Shown: positions 1 to 10,472 of the stretch, one piece after another
How the letters are laid out: every line of letters begins with the position of its first letter
Numbering within the stretch: position 1 is the first letter of the stretch
Assembly (NCBI RefSeq): GCF_963675165.1
Contig: NC_087392.1
Span: 5,525,442-5,589,441 of the forward strand
Length of the DNA stretch: 64,000 bases
Direction of reading: 5' to 3'
From: Halichondria panicea
Taxonomy: Eukaryota; Porifera; Demospongiae; Suberitida; Halichondriidae
Notes under the pieces: model-generated
Told to the model about the DNA's origin: nothing
Database searches by the model: none
Seen by the model: only the letters and a program-made list of their open reading frames with translations
Program-made: the position numbers and the translations under genes

Positions 1-22
1 GACCTTAACCTCCTCCCCACAG

Positions 23-2956
23 CAATTCACCCGGGGTATTGTCATCATCTCCCCTGAACCCACGACCGAGACCTGCACCTTCCCTCGCGAGTGTGACACC
101 ACACTCATCAGCCCTTGTCTCAATAATGGCACCTGTATCGCCATGGAAACAACCGGCTCATATAACTGTTCCTGTGCCAGTGGATTTTTCGGTCAAGGTT
201 GTCAATATTTTGATGCTTGCTCGCTAACTCCATGCGTTAATGGTGGTATCTGTCAAGTCGACATTTTGAACAAAAACCAATTCGTATGCACTTGTCCCGA
301 AGGAACCACTGGAGAGATGTGCGAGGTATTGATTTCACCGTGTGCTTCCTCACCTTGTATGAACTTGGGCACTTGCATTGAACAAGAAGATGGGTTTGTG
401 TGTGCGTGTGAGGGAGGATTTACCGGCCTTAACTGTGAAATGGATATAGACGTTTGCAGAAACAATACTTGTCTCAATGGTGGAACATGCAGCGAAGGAG
501 ATGGTTTGGATTTCAGTTGTGAGTGTCTGCCTGAGTTCTCCGGTGAAGTGTGTGAGACGCAAGTTATCTTCTGTACTGAGAACTCTTGTGCAAATGGCGG
601 GGCATGTAATGAACTAACAAACGGTTTCAACTGCTCTTGTACTATTGGCTATACTGGAGATAACTGTGAGATTGACATTAATGAATGTGACGTGGACTCA
701 TGCAACAACAATGCCACTTGTGTAAACCTCCCTGGAAGTTATGCTTGTATATGCAAACCTGGATTTACTGGCCGGAGCTGTAACGTTGTTATCGATTTCT
801 GTGCCAACACATCTTGTTCAGTGAATGGAAATTGTCGTTCTTTATCTGATGGATTTGTATGCGACTGCAATGCTGGTTATACCGGAGCGGCATGTGATGT
901 AAATATCGACGAATGCGATCCTTCTCCATGCTTGAATAATGCCAACTGTACTGAGGGTATCAATGTCTTCATGTGTGTGTGTCAACCTGGATTCACAGGT
1001 CAATTCTGTCAAATAAACATTGATGATTGTACTAGTTCTCCGTGTGCAGAAGATGCCACTTGTCGAGATGATATAGACGATTTTATCTGCGAATGCCCAC
1101 CCGGTTTCTCTGGAAAATTATGCGATATTCAGACTGATTTCTGCCTTGATAACCCGTGCTTCAATGGCAACTGCAGCAGCATAGAGACAGTGTTTATGTG
1201 TACCTGCCCTCCTGGATGGACTGGTGATCGATGTCAGTATGCACTCAGCGTGGCAGTCAAGCTATCCTCGTGTGGTCTGTCCGGAGCTGCTGATATATTA
1301 GCAGTGGAGGGACTAGCCGCTAATAACCAACCTATTGCTTTCAACGGCAACTCTGCTCCTGTAACTAGCAACTATGAGATTACCGAGAGCTACGAAGGCA
1401 TCTATTGGTCAGGTTGGGTGTGGCAGGATGGAGGCGTGGCTATTCTGTTCTCTCTCAGTGATGACAGCATATCGGCACAGCTAGAATCCGATATCCCTAA
1501 CCAGCAGCTGATATTTTACTACACATCAGTGGACAATTTTGATGCTCCAGCATCCGTGACATTTAGCAACGTACCTCTGAAATCCAACCAATGGCAACAC
1601 ATTACAATCGCTATATTCAACAGTGCTCAGATTTTCATCGCAATTGATACAGAATTCACCCAACGTGGAACTATTACTCTACCCCTCGAAGGAACTTTTG
1701 AATTTTTGATTCCTCTCGATTTCTCACTTGCACTCGGTACAAACGCTCCCCTCCTGCAAGACGTTGGTGCTCCATTCTCGGGGATAATGAGAGGTGTGGC
1801 TTTAGCTGGTATACGAGAACAGAACAGTTTCGACATCACAAATATCGAGTCTTGCCTCCTAAATTGTGTGGGTGATCTAGGCCTCTGCTCCAATGGACAG
1901 TGTAGGGATCAGTTTGCGTTTGATCGTCTTTGTGTCTGTACTGATGGATTTACTGGATTGCAGTGCAACTACTTCCACACACGATTCCAAGTGAGCGGAA
2001 GTGGTAGCATACAAACCACCAGCACAAGTTCACTACAAGCCATTGACTTCAAACCCAGCAATGTTAATGGACAATTAGTTGCGAAAAACGAACAGAAAGC
2101 GAATGTAACGGTCAGTGTGAATAATGGATCTATTGAGTACAACCGTAACTATTGTGACTCCACTCAACAAAGTGTTACGGCTGGTATCATTACATCCGAC
2201 CTTCAATGGCATACTCTAAGCATTACCGACAGTGTACAACTTGACTCTGCACAGTCAGTACCATTACCTGAGCCCACACAGCCTGCCTGTAACGCTAGCA
2301 ACAGCGGACGAGTTACCATTGGTCAATCGTTCCAAGGATGTTTTAGAGACATTGAGTTTGATAATAACCAACTATTGGACTCCACCTCGGTTGATCTCCA
2401 AGGAGACGCACTGTTCGGCTGCTCACACGATACTGCACATTTTTTCACTATTTCCTACCTCCAATTACCCGAATTCATATCTCGTGAATCGCAAACGATT
2501 TCACTCGAGTTTAACACCCTTTCAGACAACGGTACTCTCTACTTCAGCAATAGAGTGCCTAGCGATGCTACCGGCAACACAACGATTGATTTTGTTGCTA
2601 TAACGATAGAGTCTGGACGAGTTCGTTTCAGTTTCAATTTAGGCGAGCAAGGAGCGGAAACGATTGTTGAAAGCGCTGGTGCCTACAATGATGGACGTTG
2701 GCATCGACTTCAGGCCGTGCAAAACATGACAATGGCTACTCTAACTGTGGATGGTGAGACTGTGTCCGCCACGTCTACTGGATCTCTAAACTTGCTCGAT
2801 ACTACTGGTAGCGTGTATGTAGGGGGAAGCCCCCAACAAGACGATCGTTACCGTGGCTACAACGGCTGTGTTCGTGATTTGGAGCAAAATGGTGTAGCTA
2901 CTGATCTTCAAGATAATGTGGCGGTACAGAATGTACGATTTGGAACATGCAACTAG
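23..2956 (+). CDS. EGF-repeat / laminin-G extracellular protein, terminal exon (5' end outside window)
   Basis: The frame is open from the left edge, and a pyrimidine-rich tract ending in CAG at 20-22 is a good splice acceptor, so I read a last exon starting at 23 rather than a start at the internal Met at 143. It encodes ten six-cysteine EGF modules (to about position 1240), two of them with the calcium-binding D-I-N/D-E-C start. These are followed by a laminin-G-like domain (about 1250-1850), an eleventh EGF (about 1855-1970) and two more LamG domains (about 1980-2430 and 2440-2950). The C-terminus ends just after the last LamG, with no membrane segment or cytoplasmic tail. The EGF(n)-LamG-EGF-LamG-LamG order recalls Crumbs, Eyes shut and similar adhesion or matrix proteins. 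Without a tail this looks secreted, or an isoform lacking the Crumbs tail. The family is certain; orthology is not. Confidence 0.9.
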   Translation, partial: QFTRGIVIISPEPTTETCTFPRECDTTLISPCLNNGTCIAMETTGSYNCSCASGFFGQGCQYFDACSLTPCVNGGICQVDILNKNQFVCTCPEGTTGEMCEVLISPCASSPCMNLGTCIEQEDGFVCACEGGFTGLNCEMDIDVCRNNTCLNGGTCSEGDGLDFSCECLPEFSGEVCETQVIFCTENSCANGGACNELTNGFNCSCTIGYTGDNCEIDINECDVDSCNNNATCVNLPGSYACICKPGFTGRSCNVVIDFCANTSCSVNGNCRSLSDGFVCDCNAGYTGAACDVNIDECDPSPCLNNANCTEGINVFMCVCQPGFTGQFCQINIDDCTSSPCAEDATCRDDIDDFICECPPGFSGKLCDIQTDFCLDNPCFNGNCSSIETVFMCTCPPGWTGDRCQYALSVAVKLSSCGLSGAADILAVEGLAANNQPIAFNGNSAPVTSNYEITESYEGIYWSGWVWQDGGVAILFSLSDDSISAQLESDIPNQQLIFYYTSVDNFDAPASVTFSNVPLKSNQWQHITIAIFNSAQIFIAIDTEFTQRGTITLPLEGTFEFLIPLDFSLALGTNAPLLQDVGAPFSGIMRGVALAGIREQNSFDITNIESCLLNCVGDLGLCSNGQCRDQFAFDRLCVCTDGFTGLQCNYFHTRFQVSGSGSIQTTSTSSLQAIDFKPSNVNGQLVAKNEQKANVTVSVNNGSIEYNRNYCDSTQQSVTAGIITSDLQWHTLSITDSVQLDSAQSVPLPEPTQPACNASNSGRVTIGQSFQGCFRDIEFDNNQLLDSTSVDLQGDALFGCSHDTAHFFTISYLQLPEFISRESQTISLEFNTLSDNGTLYFSNRVPSDATGNTTIDFVAITIESGRVRFSFNLGEQGAETIVESAGAYNDGRWHRLQAVQNMTMATLTVDGETVSATSTGSLNLLDTTGSVYVGGSPQQDDRYRGYNGCVRDLEQNGVATDLQDNVAVQNVRFGTCN

Positions 2957-3215
2957 TAACTGCTTATACAAACTTTAACGATTGTAGATTATTGAACAAT
3001 AATTATTGAACAAGCTTAGTGATTTGTAGTACTGACTCAAGATTAGATATTGTATATATAACATTTACTTTTCTTGGCAACATGCGTTGTTATGTGCATG
3101 GAGGAGTTGTTATGTGCATGGAGGAGTGATTTGACTGAAAAAGTATCAAAATTAGACTTTGAAATACAATTAACAGCATTATACAGAGCACTATAATTAT
3201 GATTCTACTGTTCAG
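2957..3215. other. Intergenic region between convergent genes, with a 20-bp tandem duplication
   Basis: AT-rich spacer between the 3' ends of the EGF/LamG gene (+) and the OCIA-domain gene (-). A 20-bp unit beginning TTGTTATGTGC is duplicated head to tail at 3087-3126. I see no other gene. Confidence 0.6.
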
Positions 3216-4699
3216 TTATTCTTCAACATCATCTCCGTACTTGTTTTTGCGGACTACCTTTCCTGTGTGGGTGGGTGTGGGTGTGTTGGTATAATAATAA
3301 CAATAGCATACATTTCAAGACAGTCTATAGAATACTTATGCTTGGACAATCAACATAGCTATATACCAAACAAACAAACAGTGCCTAAAGCGCCTAATTT
3401 ACTTTTGTCACCAGTTTTGTATAAAAAAAAGTGGTGGAATTTGGTAAACACAAATACACTGAAACTACAAAGATCACGTATAATTATGACAATCAAAGTT
3501 TCTACCAAAATCATAATTAGTATATAAGAGCTATGATTATACAGTAACTACTTACTGCGTTGCTGTTGTTGTTTTTCTTGCCTCCAATCCTCCTCCTCTA
3601 CTCCTCTTTTCCTGCCTCCAGTATCCTCCCTGTCATTTCTACGGGCAGACTCACGAACCTCATCGTAGCTCCGTCCCCTAACAATAGAGAAATGTCAGTT
3701 AAGACTTATCCATAATAGCTGGTGTATGGTTGCCTCAGTATTCAAAACTATACTCATGGTTGGGATCTACTGCACCTAGTTTTTGATGGTGACGACTCCT
3801 GCTTTGCGAGTGCTCCCTCTGTCTGCTTCTGAATACCACCAAATGCATCAGGCTGTTCGGCCATCTGTTCTTGTGTCTCCAGCAACCTCTTGTCCTTCTC
3901 GTAGCCAGTGTTCAGCGATGGACCCTCACGAAGGGACACGTCCGGTGGAGGTGTGGAGCGTGTGGGGTGTGTGCGGGGGCGTTTAGGTGGAGGAGGGTGG
4001 GGCTGTTTGGGAGGTGGACTTTGACCCTTCTCATCATCATCATCAGAGCTACCGTAACCTTTCCTGTGAACAAACATTTTCAATAAAAATAGGGTATTTT
4101 AACAATTATCTCACAATTTGGCCATTGCTTTCTGCATCTGATCTTTGAGTATCGAGTGCTCTAGAGCCATAATCTTGTCCATACATGTCTGCTTGTACGA
4201 GGCCACACCCACATAGAACGCCCCCAGGAAAGCTCCAGTGTAATACAACCCAGTCCATCGGGTCACATGACTTGGTACACGACCTGCATGATGCAGAACA
4301 GTGAACCATCACTACCGTATGTATTTACTAGGACTACACAATGCACCTTTTAAGAAAATTAATATCAAGGAGACAATCATACATTTTCTCAATTGTCCTT
4401 GATATTCTTACGCACCTTGATGTACAAACCATCTCAACGTGAGCAGAGCACCCACACCGAGCGGTAGACCTGCACACAGGACAGTCCATCATGCTGGAAT
4501 AGTTTAGCTATTATAGTCTACCTCTGGCAACGGAGTTCCTTCGACACTGAAGCAGCACATCTCTCTCCTCTTCTGACAGCTGCATACGAGGTTATCATAC
4601 TACACTTGCAGGCCGTCTATACAGTACCTGGATTCTCCTGGGTGGTCTTTTGCTGCGTGGTGGGGCCGGCGGCTCCTCTCTTGATGGTGAAGAAGACAT
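3216..4699 (-). CDS. OCIA domain-containing protein (OCIAD1/2-like), seven exons
   Basis: Exons on the minus strand: 4628-4699, 4522-4579, 4416-4469, 4115-4283, 3776-4063, 3556-3677 and 3216-3262. All six introns are GT-AG and every junction keeps frame, giving about 269 residues. The OCIA domain is spread over exons 2-4: an LSEEERDVLLQC start, then two hydrophobic segments, the second followed by the typical YKQTCMDKI motif. Exon 5 encodes an acidic, proline-rich linker. Exon 6 has the SYDEVRESAR motif and the tiny last exon gives KNKYGDDVEE, matching the NKYGD tail of OCIAD proteins. Family members are mitochondrial or endosomal membrane proteins; OCIAD1 and OCIAD2 have been linked to respiratory complex III assembly. 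The gene is head to head with a SMARCAD1-like gene. A decayed copy lies at 36283-36795. Confidence 0.88.
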
Positions 4700-4800
4700 T
4701 TTATAGCTAGCTGGCACGAATCGTTTTCACAACAATTACAAGTTGCCAGAGGCTCGGCGTGGATCCGAGACTAACTAGCGCATGGCATTGGGCATAGAGA
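4700..4800. promoter_or_regulatory. Candidate bidirectional promoter between OCIAD and SMARCAD1-like genes
   Basis: Only about 100 bp separate the OCIAD start codon (minus, 4699) from the conserved start of the SMARCAD1-like block. Parts of this spacer, around GACTAACTRGCGCATGGCA, recur at 36890-36910 and are split across 41280-41293 and 49840-49850, so the shared 5' region moved with the duplications. No TATA box is evident. The promoter role is inferred from geometry only. Confidence 0.4.
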
Positions 4801-5351
4801 AGAAGGTCAAGTTCTTGGGCCTCTTCATGTCTTGGCTAGTAAAAATATGCTAGTACTGGTTCAATACTGTCCACCTCCATCCATCTTTCACCTGCAACAA
4901 ACTCATCTCAGGTACACAGTTTATACACTTGTGCTATTAAATTTTAATGTAAAATGTTATATTACTTATTCCCTCTACTATTAAACACTGAGACAAAGAA
5001 GGGCATTGGCCAGCCTGTACCACCTATTTAAATTGTGTATGAAATAAGTTGCTACCCTGAGGACACACATAGCTCCAGTTTTATGCAGAACCTCGACAAT
5101 AACTCTAGTTTTTCCTAGAACTATGGAATAAGGTTGTCAAAATGTGAATTTAGTGCTTGTAATTCCTTAAGTTGATCTTTCAGTACTTGTATGCTTTGAA
5201 TTATTATTATTTGGGTGCTAGATCTGCATTATTAGCTTTTGCTTGCAACACTCGTTATAGTGTGTTTTTTAGCCACAAAAGTTTATGAGCCAAATTTTGC
5301 TATTTTCCCTGTACAGTTCACAGTTATTACTACACTCCCTCCCCCCCCCCC

Positions 5352-5395
<44 letters not shown>

Positions 5396-5430
5396 ACAGA
5401 GAGTGGACGAGTCTCAATCTATCCCAGGTA
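4771..5430 (+). pseudogene. SMARCAD1-like duplicate S1, 5' region remnant
   Basis: Collinear but diverged relative to 36890-37310 and 49845-50265: the GCGCATGGCA start region, the CTGTCCACCTCCATCC exon-like block near 4868, the C(n)(CA)n acceptor tract at 5341-5392 and the first bases of the exon beginning AGAGTGGACGAGTC at 5399. Similarity stops inside that exon, about 10-15 bp in, where the helicase C-lobe coding sequence should continue. Next comes AT-rich sequence and an antisense Kelch fragment. It cannot encode a functional remodeller. Confidence 0.6.
5341..5392. repeat. C-run plus (CA)n microsatellite at a splice acceptor
   Basis: A poly-C run passes into a perfect (CA)n, ending just before the CTACAG acceptor of the S1 helicase exon. 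The same composite tract sits at the equivalent intron end in copies S2 (11386-11440), S3 (37252-37283) and S4 (50208-50235), with a different length each time. Confidence 0.9.
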
Positions 5431-5549
5431 ATATTAACGCAGCACAAATTTAATACTCTCCAAATATACTTCTACAATGGCATGTTGAGAAATTTGCAAA
5501 AATCAAGGATATACGATACTATAAAAGAATAAATTAGGCACTAAAAGTA

Positions 5550-6163
5550 ATTACTTCACATTTTCTGGCTGTATCATCATCTCCACCCACCACCATCAGT
5601 TTGGTCCCGGGGAGGGAAGCAGTGAGGCATACTGATCGAGGTGTTGACATTTGACTAATGGCAATCCATGATGTCTAGTTGTACTGATATATGTCCTCAG
5701 TCTTATCTCTATCAGAGTACGTCCCACCCACTGCCAGCAGGTGGCCATTGATAGTAACAAGGGAGGACCAGCTAACTGGTAAAGGGGCAATCTTTTCCCA
5801 TATAGCTGAGCTTGACTGGGGTTGATGTCTCATGTAAGATGGATCCATAAAAAGTGAATACTGGGACTGAGTTAGTTGTCTTAATGAGCATTTGTACACT
5901 GAATACTTATCTTGAACATCACCAGTTCGTGGGTGTATGTACACATAGTCTCCACAGATCGTTGATTGATGGGGGAGTGGTTGGCACAGGTAGTGAGCTA
6001 ACAATAGACCATTGCATGTTAGCAGTGTTTTAATATTTCGACAGTAGTTAAACTTTTTAATCTCCCCCAGCAACTACCAGTGTGTTGTTAGCGTACACAG
6101 CTCCAGGTCTCCACCGTCCAGTTGGCATGGGAGGGAAGTGTTCGACCCATTTGTTAATGTAGA
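5550..6163 (-). pseudogene. Kelch-domain fragment of a kinase-Kelch gene
   Basis: Nucleotide similarity to the 3' third of the intact kinase-Kelch genes at 7538 and 11945. It covers the last three or so Kelch blades, including TICGDYVYIHPRTGD, IWEKIAPLPVSW and HLLAVGG. It is broken by a TAG where the intact copies read Glu (the YN-E-TSW position, near 5675), by a frameshift around 6030-6060 and by a tandem insertion after LTQSQ. The 5' side ends at 6163 against a partial MITE, so the kinase and coiled coil are missing. Confidence 0.85.
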
Positions 6164-6304
6164 CTAAATATTCACCTTCAGCCATTTTTTGTCATGAAAA
6201 CATCGTTATGCAATGTAATGATAATTGCCAAAAATGGACATTGATGCCTATTATTCCCAATTATTCTATTATGCTAAAATTATTCCGAGCATAATTTATC
6301 AGGG
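6162..6304. repeat. Partial copy of the 6939-7315 MITE
   Basis: About 143 bp nearly identical to 7172-7315, ending in the same ATAATTTATCAGGG terminus. Only the right part of the element is present, and it truncates the Kelch fragment at its left boundary. Confidence 0.75.
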
Positions 6305-6360
6305 TTAATGTCCGATTCAGATTGTTCTTCAGATTTAAAACAAAACCGAAAACAGCTCTT

Positions 6361-6640
6361 GAGTTGTCGTCCATGGAAACCAAACAAAGTGTACAGTATT
6401 GTGCCACTACTGCTGATGTGGTGGAGTTGACTGTTAGTTATCGTGATGAGTACAGTGGGTCAGAATCAGAGGAAGATGGTTATTCCTTCAATCCTCAAGT
6501 TTATGAATGATTCCTCCCTGGATGAGCTGTGTGATATTCCACGCTGCTCTCTCAGTGGCGGATCCAGAGGGGGTTCTTTGGGTTCAATTGAACCTCCCTT
6601 TGAGAAAGAAGTGAGTGGGAGGCTCAAGCAACTAGTTAGT
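6361..6640 (+). pseudogene. SMARCAD1-like N-terminal exon remnant (S1)
   Basis: Starts at the same TCGTCCATGGAAACCAAACA sequence as 10473 in copy S2. It encodes an acidic stretch (YSGSESEEDG) and then, one frame over, SSLDELCDIPRCS, the CUE-distal helical motif region preceding the SNF2 domain in SMARCAD1. The change of frame between the two parts and the loss of sequence after the IPRCS motif mark it as a pseudogene piece. Confidence 0.55.
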
Positions 6641-6938
6641 AAGTTGTTCCTTTCTTACTAGCTTTCACATGTATTTCTCACTTACCTTTAGTCCTTGTTA
6701 GTGCTGCGAAGCTTTGTCTGTGCAGTTTCAGTGACTATGAAGGCTATAAACTCTCCAGCGTAGTGCATGCAGATTGCGACTTGATGACGTGTAGACCACA
6801 GCATACACTTGCATGCAGTTTTGCAACTAGATGCAAATGGAAGTGTAACCAAAAATGGAACCCATGGAAGCATAGAATATAGATACTTTTTACGATGGCA
6901 GAAAGAGAGAGATACCCACAGAGGGAGAAACACCTAGG
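6641..6938. other. Non-coding spacer
   Basis: No convincing gene. Short open frames here have no recognisable motif. It lies between the S1 remnant and a MITE. Confidence 0.5.
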
Positions 6939-7315
6939 CCCTGATAAATTATGCTTTTTTTTTCACTCATTATAATTCATGAAAAATTTGCCTATTATTC
7001 TCATAAAAAATTTGATTATTCTCTGAAAAATGTAACGTACAAAATTAAGACGTAGAAGTAAACACAACACACAACTGACTCAAGACATAATTAATATATC
7101 GTGTTATCTCGCTGAATTGAACTGATCATAATAATTTGCGTAGGTATTCCTAAAAGGGCGGCTGATTCATGAGACTAAATATTCACCTTCAGCCATTTTT
7201 TGTCATGAAAACATCGTTATGCAATGTAATGATAATTGCCAAAAATGGACATTGATGCCTATTATTCCCAATTATTCTATTATGCTAAAATTATTCCGAG
7301 CATAATTTATCAGGG
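6939..7315. mobile_element. MITE with 18-20 bp terminal inverted repeats
   Basis: Left end reads TAGGCCCTGATAAATTATGC (6937-6956) and the right end (to 7317) is its exact reverse complement. Length is about 377 bp, with no coding capacity. A TA is present on both outer sides, compatible with a TA target duplication as in Tc1/mariner-type elements, although the TA could equally belong to the inverted repeat. A partial second copy lies at 6162-6304. Confidence 0.75.
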
Positions 7316-7537
7316 CCTATAGAAACACCACTCCTATGACTTAAGATTTAAGCTGAGAGCACCTGGCAGCAGCCAAAAAGAGAGTTTGGAGTTGACATGA
7401 CTAATAAACGCCCATTTCGAATAAAGTAAATACGGTAATTATTTACTGAGTGTACTGCTCGTTCAGTTCAATCAAAATTAATAGTTTATATTTACATAAT
7501 AATTTGCATAGCGTACAATAACACAAAAGAATAAGCA
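7316..7537. other. 3' flank of kinase-Kelch gene 1
   Basis: AT-rich sequence downstream (on the minus strand) of the kinase stop codon. No further feature was recognised. Confidence 0.4.
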
Positions 7538-9799
7538 CTATTTAAAAGTAACTGTTTCACATTTTCTGCCTATACGATCTCCACCCACCATCATCACTTT
7601 GTTCCCAGGGAGGGCAGTAGTGAGGCACTGTGATCGAGGTGTTGACATTTGACTAATGACAGTCCATGATGTCTCGTTGTACTGATATATGTCCTTAGTC
7701 TTATCTCTATTGGAGTCCCTTCCACCCACTGCCAGCAGGTGGCCATTGATGGTATCAAGAGAGGACCAGTAAATTGGCAAAGGGGCAATCTTCTCCCATA
7801 TAGCTGAGCTTGGCGGGGACTGAGTTAGTTGTCTTAATGAGCATTTGTACACTGAATACTTCTCTTGAGCATCACCAGTTTGTGGGTGTATGTACACATA
7901 GTCTCCACAGATCGTTGTTGATGGGAGTAAGCTTGGCAAGGGTAGTGAGCTAACAATAGACCATTGCATGTTACCAGTGTTTAATATCTCGACTGTATTT
8001 AATGTTTTTAAATCACGTGATCCCCCAGCCACTACAAGTGTACTGTTAGCGTACACAGCTCCAGGTCCCCACCGTCCAATTGGCATAGGAGGGAAGTGCT
8101 CGACCCATTTGTTGTTAATGTAGCTGTAGAGTTTGTTACTATAGCGTTGTGTGCCTGACCCTCCCACAGTTGTGAGCATGTCACCAACACTGACAATAGT
8201 GAAGTAGTTGTTAGGGCAAGGTGGTAACTCGTGCCACTGATTGTTGCTGAACACATTAACAGTTTTACTTCCGTATGGACTAAAGTATGCCTTGTCTCCA
8301 ATCACGTCTGATGATCCATACCTAATACCAACACGTGCATCAGGTAGTGACTCTATTGTAACAGGTTTCATTGGTGTAGCTTGCTCATCTTGCAGTGCTA
8401 CTTGGTGCATTCGAGTGGATAGATCGTGAATTTCCTCATTCTTGCTTGCCAACGTTTGTCTCAGTTGAGTCACTTCTCTGTTTCGTTGATCGATGGCTTG
8501 TTGGAGGACAGCAGTGTTCTCCTCACTTGATTGCAACTCTTGGTTGAGTCTCCTCAGCTGTCTCTCCCTTGCTTCAGCCTCATGTTGAAGAGTTGCTTTG
8601 TCTTGTTGGAGGGTTTGGATTTCATTAGCTTGTGTATATAGTTGCTGGTCTTTAATTGTAGTCTGTTCATTGTTTTGTACTATTGTCTCTCGATTTGCTT
8701 GTATTTGTGTGTCTTTTTCCGTTATAAGCTGTTGATGTTGTTGTTCGCTTATTTGTATTTGTTCATCTTTTTCTGTGATAAGGTGTTGATTTGATAGTAC
8801 ATGTAGCTGTTCATCTTTCTCTCTGAGCATCTGGTGCAGGAGCATCTGGTGCAGGTCTTGTTGGGAGCTTTCCTGGTACCGTGGTGTCCTCTTGAGAGCA
8901 TCCAGTGTTTGGCAAAGCTGTTGGGAAGATGGTCGTTCAATATCTCTGTCTTTGAGGCAGTGACGAGCAATCGGCAGTAGAGGGTGGGTGGGCTCAATCA
9001 GGCTCAGGTGAGCTTGACGTCTTTCCAGTTCTGGAATCGCTACTTTGGCTTCAACTATGCGACCTGGATTTCGTGGAGCTGGAATTTGAACACTTTCGAA
9101 TCGATCAGTTGGTTTCGGAAACTGTCGAGTTGTGGTCTGAACTAGAAGCACACCAAATGAGAAGTTGTCTAGTTTCTCTGTGTACACTGGTGGTTCGTTT
9201 AGTGCCTCGGGAGACATGAAGGCTGGTGTTCCCGGGCATGTGGTCATTGTGGCTAGTCGGCTGACGTTTATGTCCCTGAATTTGGACATTCCGAAATCGG
9301 CGACTTTGGCTCGAGTGCCTGCAATGAGTAGGACATTGTTGCTGGAGAGGTCCCGATGGATGATCCCATTAGAATGGAGAAAGGCAAGTGCTTGAGCTAT
9401 GTCATAGGAGAGGTTGACTTGGATGTGGTAGGGAATGTCTCCAGGTGATGACTCCAGAAAGTGTGTCAGACTCTCGTCCATGAGCTCCATGAGAAGAACT
9501 GGTGCATTTGTGTCGGGATCGCGATAGGTCCCCAAGTACTGTACAATGTTGGGGTGGTTGATACGACTCAGAAATGCACACTCTGTTTCGAATCTTCTAA
9601 ACGGGTGTCTGTGTTCTTTGCCAGGATCTGGAACAGCTATTTGGAAGAGCACTGGATAGAGTAGCTTGGCAGCACAGAGTAGCTGGTCACACTTGGCTTT
9701 ACACACTGCCCCGTAGGAGCCAGTACCAAAGGTATCATTCTTGAAGAGTTGAACATTTCTGAATATGTACTCTTGTTCACGGTCTTGTCTCTCAGCCAT
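7538..9799 (-). CDS. Protein kinase - coiled coil - Kelch propeller protein, copy 1
   Basis: Uninterrupted 753-residue frame. Residues 16-310 form a tyrosine-kinase-like (TKL-type) kinase with all catalytic motifs: glycine loop GTGSYGAV (25-32), Lys45 in CAAKLL, Glu near 71-73, HRDLSSNN (148-155), DFG (168-170) and SPE (196-198). Residues about 315-490 are Gln/Glu-rich heptads, a predicted coiled coil (dimerisation). Residues about 500-753 contain about five Kelch blades with Trp and GG signatures (VVAGG, LLAVGG, MMVGG). There is no signal peptide or membrane segment, so it is probably a cytosolic kinase whose propeller recruits partners. The gene is intronless and antisense to SMARCAD1 duplicates. 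It is paralogous to 11945-14125, with nearly identical kinase domains and a more variable coiled coil. Kinase activity is likely; the substrate is unknown. Confidence 0.9.
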   Translation of the reverse strand: MAERQDREQEYIFRNVQLFKNDTFGTGSYGAVCKAKCDQLLCAAKLLYPVLFQIAVPDPGKEHRHPFRRFETECAFLSRINHPNIVQYLGTYRDPDTNAPVLLMELMDESLTHFLESSPGDIPYHIQVNLSYDIAQALAFLHSNGIIHRDLSSNNVLLIAGTRAKVADFGMSKFRDINVSRLATMTTCPGTPAFMSPEALNEPPVYTEKLDNFSFGVLLVQTTTRQFPKPTDRFESVQIPAPRNPGRIVEAKVAIPELERRQAHLSLIEPTHPLLPIARHCLKDRDIERPSSQQLCQTLDALKRTPRYQESSQQDLHQMLLHQMLREKDEQLHVLSNQHLITEKDEQIQISEQQHQQLITEKDTQIQANRETIVQNNEQTTIKDQQLYTQANEIQTLQQDKATLQHEAEARERQLRRLNQELQSSEENTAVLQQAIDQRNREVTQLRQTLASKNEEIHDLSTRMHQVALQDEQATPMKPVTIESLPDARVGIRYGSSDVIGDKAYFSPYGSKTVNVFSNNQWHELPPCPNNYFTIVSVGDMLTTVGGSGTQRYSNKLYSYINNKWVEHFPPMPIGRWGPGAVYANSTLVVAGGSRDLKTLNTVEILNTGNMQWSIVSSLPLPSLLPSTTICGDYVYIHPQTGDAQEKYSVYKCSLRQLTQSPPSSAIWEKIAPLPIYWSSLDTINGHLLAVGGRDSNRDKTKDIYQYNETSWTVISQMSTPRSQCLTTALPGNKVMMVGGDRIGRKCETVTFK

Positions 9800-10102
9800 A
9801 GCTAATGACTTGTTAATTGTACAGTTTAAGAAAAGGGGTGAGTGGTTTTTGGGAGCTTTTTGGGTGTGTTAGGCATTTCCAGTTTACATTATCTTTAACA
9901 TGGTTACAAAAACAATGATGGCTATTATAATCTTGTGTTATTTTCATTGAATTGTATGATGACATGTTACATAATGCACATGTACACACATACGTAGTCA
10001 CTATCAGCCTAACTGGGAACTTGGTGGGAAAATGTGAATTTCTGTCAACCAACTGGTGAGTACATTAATTTTTTACTTTTGCTTTCCCCATTATACTGGT
10101 GA
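9800..10102. other. 5' flank of kinase gene 1, with a shared short repeat
   Basis: Sequence around 9959-10030, containing ACATACGTAGTCACT and CTTGGTGGGAA, recurs at about 14899-14975, beyond the other kinase gene. The repeat appears to be part of the duplicated flank. The sequence just upstream of the ATG (CTGTACAA...TAGCT) is also shared with kinase 2 and probably holds the promoter. Confidence 0.5.
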
Positions 10103-10472
10103 CAGGGCCTAGGAAATTTAAAACAACCTTATGGAGCAAATTAAGAATGTTCAGTACGCTACGAAGTAGAGCTATTTTAAGATTTTGGTTTTCTTCCATA
10201 AAGAAGTGACTTTAATATCTCCTCTACCCTTCCAAAAAAATCTGAATCCTAAAACTTTTTTGTGTAGTCGTTACAAGGCAGCCATTGATGCTGTTTTTGT
10301 ATGCAGATAGAACTTGGAACATTGGTTTCTCAAAACGGTAGGTCAATATACTTCCCCCTTTCACCCAAAAATATTTTGGGGTAGGAAGGTGCAAGGTGGG
10401 TGATATTGTAATCAATTTGAAGCTAAAGTATTGAGCAGTTTGCTCCATAATGGGTTGTTTTCCTAGGCCCTG
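10103..10472. mobile_element. MITE, CAGGGCCTAGGAAA terminal inverted repeats
   Basis: Starts CAGGGCCTAGGAAA and ends TTTCCTAGGCCCTG. Imperfect inverted similarity continues inward (TATGGAGCAAA against TTTGCTCCATA), giving arms of about 38 bp in a 370-bp element. The CAGGG start is hAT-like, but the 8-bp flanks do not match, so the family is uncertain. It ends directly against the start of SMARCAD1 copy S2. Confidence 0.75.

Noticed and set aside
253-630. Antisense frames within the EGF/LamG exon
   Set aside because: Shadow frames of a strongly supported coding exon on the other strand.
5239-5532. Frame across the CA microsatellite giving poly-Thr-His
   Set aside because: Translation of a simple repeat, no splice-independent evidence of a gene.
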